In this document: in pieces, positions 57,671-64,000 of the stretch
Layout of the letters: every line of letters starts with the position of its first letter
How positions within the stretch are numbered: position 1 is the first letter of the stretch
Assembly: GCF_042186555.1 (NCBI RefSeq)
Contig: NC_133327.1
Coordinates: 102,011,853-102,075,852, forward strand
Reading direction: 5' to 3'
Origin: Aquarana catesbeiana
Lineage: Eukaryota > Chordata > Amphibia > Anura > Ranidae
Length of the DNA stretch: 64,000 bases
Program-made: the position numbers and the translations under genes
Notes under the pieces: generated by a model
Told to the model about the DNA's origin: nothing
Databases searched by the model: none
What the model saw: only the letters and a program-made list of their open reading frames with translations

Positions 57671-58536
57671 TTTCTGCAGAGTATATAGGGCAGGCCATAT
57701 AGTATATATACTGCTGTTCAGAGTATATAGTGCCTGGGGGCCTGGGGGACCCCCACGCCATTTTTAAAAAAATTTGGGTGCAGGGTTCCCCTTAATATCC
57801 TTACCAGACCTGAAGGGCCTGGTGTGGATTTTGGGGGTGACATCCACGCCATTTTTTTTTGGTATTTTTGGTATTTTTATCTATATTGCCAAGATCCGAC
57901 AATACTTTACAGCCTCAAGCAGTTTTAAATTACATTTTTTCCTTTTAGAAATGTCATTTTGCTGTGGCACTGTTATAAAATGGGAAAGATGCGCTACTTT
58001 ACACGCATACTAAGGACAGCCTCCAGGTACGATATTCAAAGGAATATTTCATTTTTATTGTTTCACTTTAAGCATTATTAAAATCACTGCTCCTGAAAAA
58101 ACGTCAGTTTTGAAGCTTTTTTTGCATTGATACATGTCCCCTGGGGCAGGACCTGGGTCCCCAAACACTTGTTATGGCAATAACTTGCATATAAGCCTTT
58201 AAAATGAGCACTTTTGATTTTTTCACGTTCATGTCCCATACACTTTAACGGTGTTCGCGTGTTTGAACAAATTTTTTGTCTGTTCACATGTTCTGCTAAG
58301 AACTGAACCGGGGGGTGTTCGGCTCATCCCATTGAGCATATTATTAGTATTATCCAATCATGTATAAAAGCAGATTCCTATTATTTCATCTGCACAGGAT
58401 TTTACTTTTCACATGACTGGATATATTAAATTGAGTTTATTGCGTGAAGATTCTTAATTCCTTTAGCAAATTAACCTACCTGTGATTGATTTTTTTAAGA
58501 AGCAGATCTTCTTCACCTTGCAAACTGAGTTTTTGC

Positions 58537-59046
58537 TTAAAGTGTTACTAAACCTAAAACAGTAAAATCTGTCTGTACATGCAGCATAGCATGCTTGTTA
58601 TACTCACTGTGGAACTTAAGGAATTAATACTCTGCATTGCCTACAAAGGCTGTTTTATCCTGTATGCATAGATCCTTCCATCCTGCCATCCTTCCATCCT
58701 GCACTGTCTATCTGGGGAAAGCCAGCTAACACAGGCAGCGTAGCCAACCTGCACACGCTCAGTTGTGTCTTTTATTCTGGAGAGAATAATTACTTGTTCT
58801 CAGAGCTAGCCAGGTCACTTGATATTGACATCACACATGTGGGCGCGTATACAGGCAGAGGTGGAAGTCTCCTCCTACCTGAACTCTCAGTCCTGGAGAA
58901 ACTGTGCAGTGTATCACTGCCCGTAGTATACAGATCATCCAAAAAGGTATATAGTGGTAATATTTTAATGTAAAAAGAAGATTTATAAGCTGTGGGCACT
59001 GTGGGAGGGCAGATGAACTATTTTCATATTACTGGGTTTAGTAACA
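58537..59046. mobile_element. MITE-like element (TTAAAGTGTTACTAAACC ends)
   Basis: TTAAAGTGTTACTAAACC at the left is matched by GGGTTTAGTAACA at the right. Non-coding, about 510 bp. Confidence 0.75.
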
Positions 59047-59470
59047 TGGTATACAATCAGAAAAAATTTGCTTTGCTAAAAACACCCAATAATGTAAGAA
59101 CAATTTAAAAGAATAAACAAAAAAACTGTTTTTTTTTTGCTTGTACATCATTGAAATCAAGTATAGCTTCAAATCATTCAGTAACTTAAGGAAAATGTAA
59201 TTTTGCAAAGTTAAATTTCTCAAAGCTTGGTGCATGAAGTGAAGCTGTCCTGTCAATCATTCAATTACGTGTGAGCAAAAACCTTGTTTTTTTTTTCTTG
59301 CACGATTGGATATTTTTGTAAAGTAAATTTTCACTTGGCTTAAAATCACATACTAAGCTAAGGTAAAATTTACTTTACAGAGGGAACAATCTCTATTCCT
59401 TTAGTAAATTTACACCAATGACTTTCAGCTAAGGTTCTCATCAGTCCTTGTCGACAACATACACTTAACT

Positions 59471-59543
59471 TAGCTGGCCATACATGGATTGAAATTCAGC
59501 CAGTTCAGCAGGGACCAGCTGACTTTCAATCCATCTATGGCCA
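59471..59543. repeat. short palindromic MITE remnant
   Basis: TAGCTGGCCATACATGGATTG at the left pairs with CAATCCATCTATGGCCA at the right, with GAAATTCAGC/GCTGACTTTC inside. Confidence 0.65.
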
Positions 59544-59561
59544 TTTCCATTCAAGAGTAGA

Positions 59562-60378
59562 TGATCTAAGGACTGACTGCTGATCTAAGGACAGACCCTT
59601 CAGGTCTGGTATGGATTTTAAGGGGAACACCAAAATTTTAAAAAATGGCGTAGAGGTCCCACCCCAAAATGCATACCAGACCCTTATCTGAGCACGCAAC
59701 CTGGCAGGCCACAGGAAAATAGGGGGATGAGAGAGCGCCCCCCCCTCCTGAACCGTACCAGGCCACATGCCCTCAACATGGGGAGGGTGCTTTGGAGTAG
59801 CCCCCCAAAGCACCTTGTCCCCATGTTGATGGGGACAAGGGCCTCATCCCCACAACCCTTGCCCGGTGGTTGTGGGGGTCTGCGGGCGGGGGGGCTTATT
59901 GGATTCTGGAAGCCCCCTTTAACACCTTTGACACTATGTGACATCAGAGGAAGGTGAGGTCGCCTGTTTACGTCACAGAGTGGCTTCGCCCTCAGTTATA
60001 TAACAGCTGTCACAGAGAAGAAGCGTTACTCAGTGGAAGTCTCCCATGGAGGCGGAGCTGTTGCGGCTTTTTTTTCTTCTTTTTTCAGCTCATCCATGGC
60101 GTGAGATGGATTTACATCATGGGACATTTTTATTCTTTTATCTTTTTATAAAGAACTTGTCCTAAAGTGTCTCCTGTCTTTTTTACTATTTTTGACACTT
60201 TTTTTGTGAAATGGTAGGGGTACAATATACCCGTTACCAATTCACATAGGCGGGAGGCCAGGATCTGGGGGTCCCCTTATTAAAGGGGGCTTTCAGATTC
60301 CGATAAGCCCTACACCCACAGACCCCCACGACCACCGGGCAAGGGTTGTGTGGATGAGGCCCTTGTCCTTATAACCAT
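59562..60378. repeat. 'CATACCAG' frog repeat with inverted arms
   Basis: Shares GGTCTGGTATGGATTTTAAGG, GCACCTTGTCCCCATGTTGA and GGAAGCCCCCTTTAAC with 1921-2245 and 19700-20770. The right part (60265-60378) is inverted relative to 59830-59930 (TTAAAGGGGGCTTTCAGATT). A TTATATAA box at about 59996 and a CRE-like TTACGTCA at about 59969 parallel the promoter-like layout at 19.9 kb. Confidence 0.65.
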
Positions 60379-61931
60379 CCAAAGAAATTCTTTAAGTATG
60401 TAAACAGTAAAAAATAGAGGACAGACCATATTGGCCCCATAAACAATGAGGAAGGACATCTGGTTACAAAGGATGGGGAGATGGCGAAGGTATTGAATTT
60501 ATTCTTCTACTCAGTGTTCACGAGGGAATCGGGGGGCTTCAGTAACCAAAACTGCAGTGTTTATCCTTATGACACATCACAGGAAGCACATCCTTGGTTA
60601 ACAGAGGATAGAATTAAAATTAGGCTTGGGAAACTTAACACCAATAAATCCCTAGGACCAGATGGCTTGCATCTGAGGGTACTTAGGGAACTCAGTCAAG
60701 TAATTGCAAGACCGTTGTTCCTAATTTTTACTGACAGTCTACTGACTGGAATGGTACCAGGTGATTGGAGAAAAGCCAATGTAGCACCAATATTTAAAAA
60801 GAGCCCAAAATACATCCATGGGAATTACAGACCAGTTATGCCCCGTACACACGGTCGGATTTTCCAACGGAAAATGTGTGATAGGACCTTGTTGTCAGAA
60901 ATTCTGACCGTGTGTAGGCTCCATCACACATTTTCCATCGGAATTTCCAACACACAAAGTTTGAGAGCTTGCTATAAAATTTTCCGACAACAAAATCCGT
61001 TGTCGGAAATTCCGATCGTGTGTACACAAATCCGACGCACAAAGTGCCACGCATGCTCAGAATAAATTAAGAGACGAAAGCTATTGGCTACTGCCCCGTT
61101 TATAGTCCCGACGTACGTGTTTTACGTCACCGCGTTTAGAACGATCGGATTTTCCAACAACTTTGTGTGACCGTGTGTATGCAAGACAAGTTTGAGCCAA
61201 CATTCGTCGGAAAAAATCCATGGATTTTGTTGTCGGAATGTCCGATCAATGTCCGATCGTGTGTACGGGGAATTAGCCTAACATCAATAGTATGCAAGCT
61301 CTTGGAGGGGATGATAAGGGACTATATACAAGATTTTAGTAACGAGAATGGTATCATTAGCAGTAATCAGCATGGATTCATGAAGAATCGTTCTTGCCAA
61401 ACCATTCTATTAATCTTTTATGAGGAGGAGAGTTGCCATCTAGATAAAGGAAGGCCCGTAGACGTGGTGTATCTGGATTCTGCAAAAGCATTTGACACAG
61501 TTCCCCATAAATGTTTACTGTACAAATGGACCATAGGGTGAGTACATGGATTGAAAACTGGCTACAAGGGCGAGTTCAGAGGGTGGTGATAAATAGAGAG
61601 TACTCGGAATGGTCAGGGGTGGGTAGTGTGGTTCCCCAGGGTTCTGTGCTGGGACCAATCATATTTATTTTGTTCACTAACGACCTGAAGGATGGGGTAA
61701 ATAGTTCAATCTCTGTATTTGTGGACAATACTAAGCTAAGCAGGGCAATAACTTCTCCGCAGGATGTGGAAACCTTGCAAAAAGATCTGAACAAATTACT
61801 GAGGTGGGCAACTACATGGCAAATGAGGTTTAATGTAGAAAAATGTAAAATAATGCATTTGGGTGGCAAAAATATGAATGCAATCTATACACTGGGGGGA
61901 GAACCTCTAGGGGAATCTAGGATGGAAACGG
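60379..61931 (+). pseudogene. CR1 LINE (copy 3), interrupted by a MITE
   Basis: The longest CR1 here. It begins upstream of the RT (KKFFKYVNSKK-like, then EEGHLVTKDGEMAKVLNLFF) and proceeds through LGPDGLHLRVLREL and WRKANVAPIFKKSP to NYRPV. The MITE 60839-61272 splits it, and SLTSIVCKLLEGMI follows at once. Further on come [28 protein letters not shown] and VPQGSVLGP. The catalytic FADD has become FVDN (about 61720), a lesion that abolishes activity. A small deletion joins LLYK to MDHRVSTW. It ends abruptly after GGEPLGESRM without the CR1 3' tail. Confidence 0.92.
60839..61272. mobile_element. PIF/Harbinger-like MITE, 434 bp (copy 3)
   Basis: TGCCCCGTACACACGGTCGG at the left and GATCGTGTGTACGGGGAA at the right, with TTA on both sides (60836-60838, 61273-61275). 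Removing the element and one TTA restores the continuous CR1 RT reading frame. This proves both the boundaries and the 3-bp duplication. Non-coding. Confidence 0.95.
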
Positions 61932-61945
61932 CACAGTGGAGTCTT

Positions 61946-62205
61946 TGGAAGTTTTTTTGAGCGACATTAACTATAACCACTTTGGTTTAAAATTTTTCAG
62001 GGAACTGGGACCTATTTGAAATCAGCTTCCTTGACTTGGTTCTGGTTAAAAGTGATGGGTGCATCACTACCAGCACCTATTTCAAGGAGACCGATAGGAA
62101 TAGTTATATTCCCATGGCAAGTTGCCATCACCCAAGATGGCTCAGCGGGATCCCAAAAGGACAACCAATGAGAATAAGGCGTAACTGCGACAAAATGTCA
62201 GATTA
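61946..62205 (+). pseudogene. Penelope-like element RT C-terminal fragment
   Basis: Coding similarity to the end of a PLE reverse transcriptase: LSDINYNHFGLKF, then ISFLDLVLVKSDGCITT, STYFKETDRNSYIPMASCHH and GIPKGQPMRIRRNC. One frameshift separates the first and second parts. Upstream RT motifs are absent; the CR1 lies there instead. A TTAA repeat begins at once downstream. Confidence 0.75.
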
Positions 62206-62209
62206 TTAA

Positions 62210-62669
62210 CCACTACACATCCGCGCTATGGCCGAATGATGGCCACAGCGCGGACCTGAATTCCAGGGAGGCCGTCATATGACGGCCTCCCCTGTGCACG
62301 CTCCCTGCGCGCGCCCTGCAGGGCGTGCGCCGAGCACGCTGTGATCACCGAGTCACTGAGACTCGGCTGATCACCGATCCGAGTAAGGGGCCGGTCCCGG
62401 ACCCTTACCATGTGATCAGCTGTCAGCCAATGACAGCTGATCACGTGATGTAAACAAAAGATCGGTAATCGGTTTTTTTTTACCGATTTTTTTACGTGAC
62501 TTCTTCAGGGGATCACGTGGGCCGGGACGGGACAGGCACTCTATGTTTTGATTTGCATCACAAGCTCGCTGCTCGTCGGATAGCCAGGATAGGATTGCAT
62601 TACCATCGCCCCCCACTGTTTGTTGATTCCATGGTATTAACAACTAAAGGCTGCCATGCCTAAAAGTGG
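62210..62669. mobile_element. TTAA-flanked repeat, 460 bp
   Basis: TTAA (62206-62209), then CCACTACACATCC; at the right GGCATGGCAGCC-type inverse (TAAAAGTGG) and CTAA (decayed TTAA, 62670-62673). Strong hairpins: GCGCTATGGCC/GGCCACAGCGC, GGAGGCCGTCATATGACGGCCTCC and GATCAGCTGTCA/TGACAGCTGATC. It splits the PLE remnant. Confidence 0.65.
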
Positions 62670-62673
62670 CTAA

Positions 62674-63415
62674 ATGCGAGTACCCCATTACCCTCAGGTA
62701 AGGGGCCACTGCCCACCAGTGTGTGCCGTGTTCCATGAAGAGAGAATAATCACTATTGTCACGTTTATCTGGCACCGAGTGGACCACTTGCATATATAAT
62801 TTTCTGGACTTTGCATAGAACATTTTAAGTGAAGCACTGTTTTTGCACGTTTAGTAGTGGACTGTATATCACTGGATTTGTTATGTTATAAGAGCACCAT
62901 TCACGTTGCATATATACACCTAGTTATGTGCTGAGTTATACCAGGTGCATACTAGTCCAGTCAGCGACTGGGATACCTCTAGAGCTGGTTTTTATTTTTA
63001 TTTTTTGTATAAGGGTGTGAGTATCACTTTTATTTTCATGAGCACCAGTCACGTTTTATATTTTTATATACATTTGTTCAGTATATATCTGGCTATCCTT
63101 TCCAGCCATAATTCTTTATGAAATATTTTTATGATCATGTTTTTATGATATATACACAGTTATAGTCACTTTCGGATAGAGGTTAAAATTATCACGCTAT
63201 TGCAGTCACATATAGGCACTTATGCTATGGTTTATTGCAATATATTTGCACTTTGGAGACACCCACCATCACTGTGTTACCCCATCTAAGTTATCCGTTT
63301 TTTCTTACATATATAGAAAGGATTAGCTCAACACCACACTCTTATCGATCTAACTTTAGCCAGGGGCAGGCTGTACCCTACCCGGTGTAGGCTGCTTTTC
63401 CTTATTTTAGAAACA
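62674..63415. other. A/T-rich interval within the PLE region
   Basis: No open coding. Word composition (GGACTGTATATCACTGGATT, TTTTTATTTTTATTTTTTGT) resembles the A/T-rich termini near other PLE-like inserts here. It may be a PLE terminal repeat or another insertion between the RT and the endonuclease. Confidence 0.4.
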
Positions 63416-63469
63416 TTGCTGTTCTTTATTTATTATCTACCTTTCCCCAATTTTACGATAGCGCAGGAA

Positions 63470-63870
63470 TACCCCCCCCCATCTTGTTTCTATTACTGTA
63501 GAAGATGCAAAGCATGCAAGTTAACTAGGAATAATGACAGAAAAGTTTCTAAATTTACCTCATTTAGCACAGGCAGTGAGTTTACTATTGATAAATTTAT
63601 CACGTGTAAATCTACACATGTCACTTACCTTATCATTTGCCCATGCGGGTTGCAATATGTGGGACGTACCAAACGGAACCTATGCACCCACATAAATTAA
63701 CATCTTAATAACATCAGAAAGGGGTTCCTGAAGCACAGCCTCTCTAATCACTTTAGGCTACACCACAATAGGGATCCAAGTTTGGCAACATTTTTTGGGA
63801 TAGACAAAATAGATCCCGATTGGAAGGGGGGTAATGTGATCCAAAGAGTATCGAAAAATGAAATAGATCT
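63470..63870 (+). pseudogene. Penelope-like GIY-YIG endonuclease remnant
   Basis: Encodes the GIY-YIG nuclease typical of the C-terminus of Penelope-like elements. A Cys-rich lead (CFYYCRRCKACK) is followed by FITCKSTHVTYLIICPCG and LQYVGRTKR (about 63625-63680), the PLE form of the GIY-YIG core. A stop at about 63697 interrupts the next helix. In-frame sequence continues (LNNIRKGFLKHSLSNHF, then GIDKIDPDWKGG) to about 63870. This nuclease nicks target DNA for retrotransposition. The order RT then endonuclease on one strand fits a single broken PLE. Confidence 0.82.
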
Positions 63871-64000
63871 ATAAGTTAAACACACTCTCGCCCGCTGATA
63901 TCAATGTGGATATTGACCTAAATTATTATTTATCTAATTATTAATTTTGCATGACAATTTGTAAAGGGGACATCCAACTCATTTGAATCCATCCTGTTAT

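Larger units (their letters stand above)
55411..58331. mobile_element. composite GGGNNGNNCGAACA-ended element, 2.9 kb
   Basis: Left end GAATTGGGCGAACATC and right end GGTGTTCGGCTCATCCCATT look like a weak TIR; the fragment at 1097 has the same left end. The interior begins with a hairpin (TGATTGGCCAAAGCATGC / GCATGCTTTGGTCAATCA) and a TATATAAG box at about 55789. It then has two (TA)n tracts, an inserted TTAA repeat, a 135-bp tandem array and a 'CATACCAG' block (57725-57860). Ends are inferred. Confidence 0.5.

Overview
This is vertebrate genomic DNA made almost entirely of transposable elements; I find no convincing host gene. The mix of repeats points to a large frog genome, probably a ranid: Tc1/mariner with the ACAGTGCCTTGAAAAAGTAT end, three CR1 LINEs, two L1-clade LINEs, Penelope-like (PLE) retroelement remnants with hammerhead-ribozyme fossils, and many short TIR elements flanked by TTA or TTAA. 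The species call is inference from recognised repeat families.

Layout. 1-11 kb: A/T-rich anonymous DNA with scattered MITEs, a 219-bp internally deleted Tc1 copy, a (TA)n tract and a 1.18-kb fold-back palindrome. 10.9-14.5 kb: a decayed plus-strand L1 ORF2 carrying two insertions, one with a 14-bp target duplication. 16.8-19.3 kb: a Tc1-like transposon split by a 5'-truncated CR1 at the codon for a catalytic Asp. 19.5-21.1 kb: a TTAA-flanked element with a CRE site, TATA box, purine-rich leader and poly(A) signal.

22.15-39.98 kb is a deep nest: a TTAA-flanked repeat holds a 17.0-kb minus-strand LTR/retrovirus-like element (4-bp TAAT duplication). That holds a near full-length minus-strand L1 (16-bp duplication). 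The L1 holds a 2.39-kb PLE-like insertion (11-bp duplication) with a nearly intact hammerhead ribozyme motif, TIR hairpins and inverted copies. A 425-bp MITE also sits in the retroviral gag remnant.

40-48.8 kb: a hAT-like element with an 8-bp duplication, several MITEs, and a tandem duplication whose second unit carries a MITE. 48.8-52.4 kb: an element rich in TTCTA simple repeats interrupted by a TTAA-flanked repeat and a CR1. 52.7-54.8 kb: a MITE, then a TIR element split by a hammerhead-bearing retroelement. 55.4-58.3 kb: a composite element with (TA)n tracts, an inverted TTAA repeat and a 135-bp tandem array. 59.5-64 kb: a repeat block, a CR1 whose RT gene is interrupted by a 434-bp MITE, and PLE RT and GIY-YIG remnants.

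All coding remnants carry stops, frameshifts, deletions or insertions; none looks functional as it stands. The main value of the window is its well-resolved insertion order and the set of hammerhead-like motifs.
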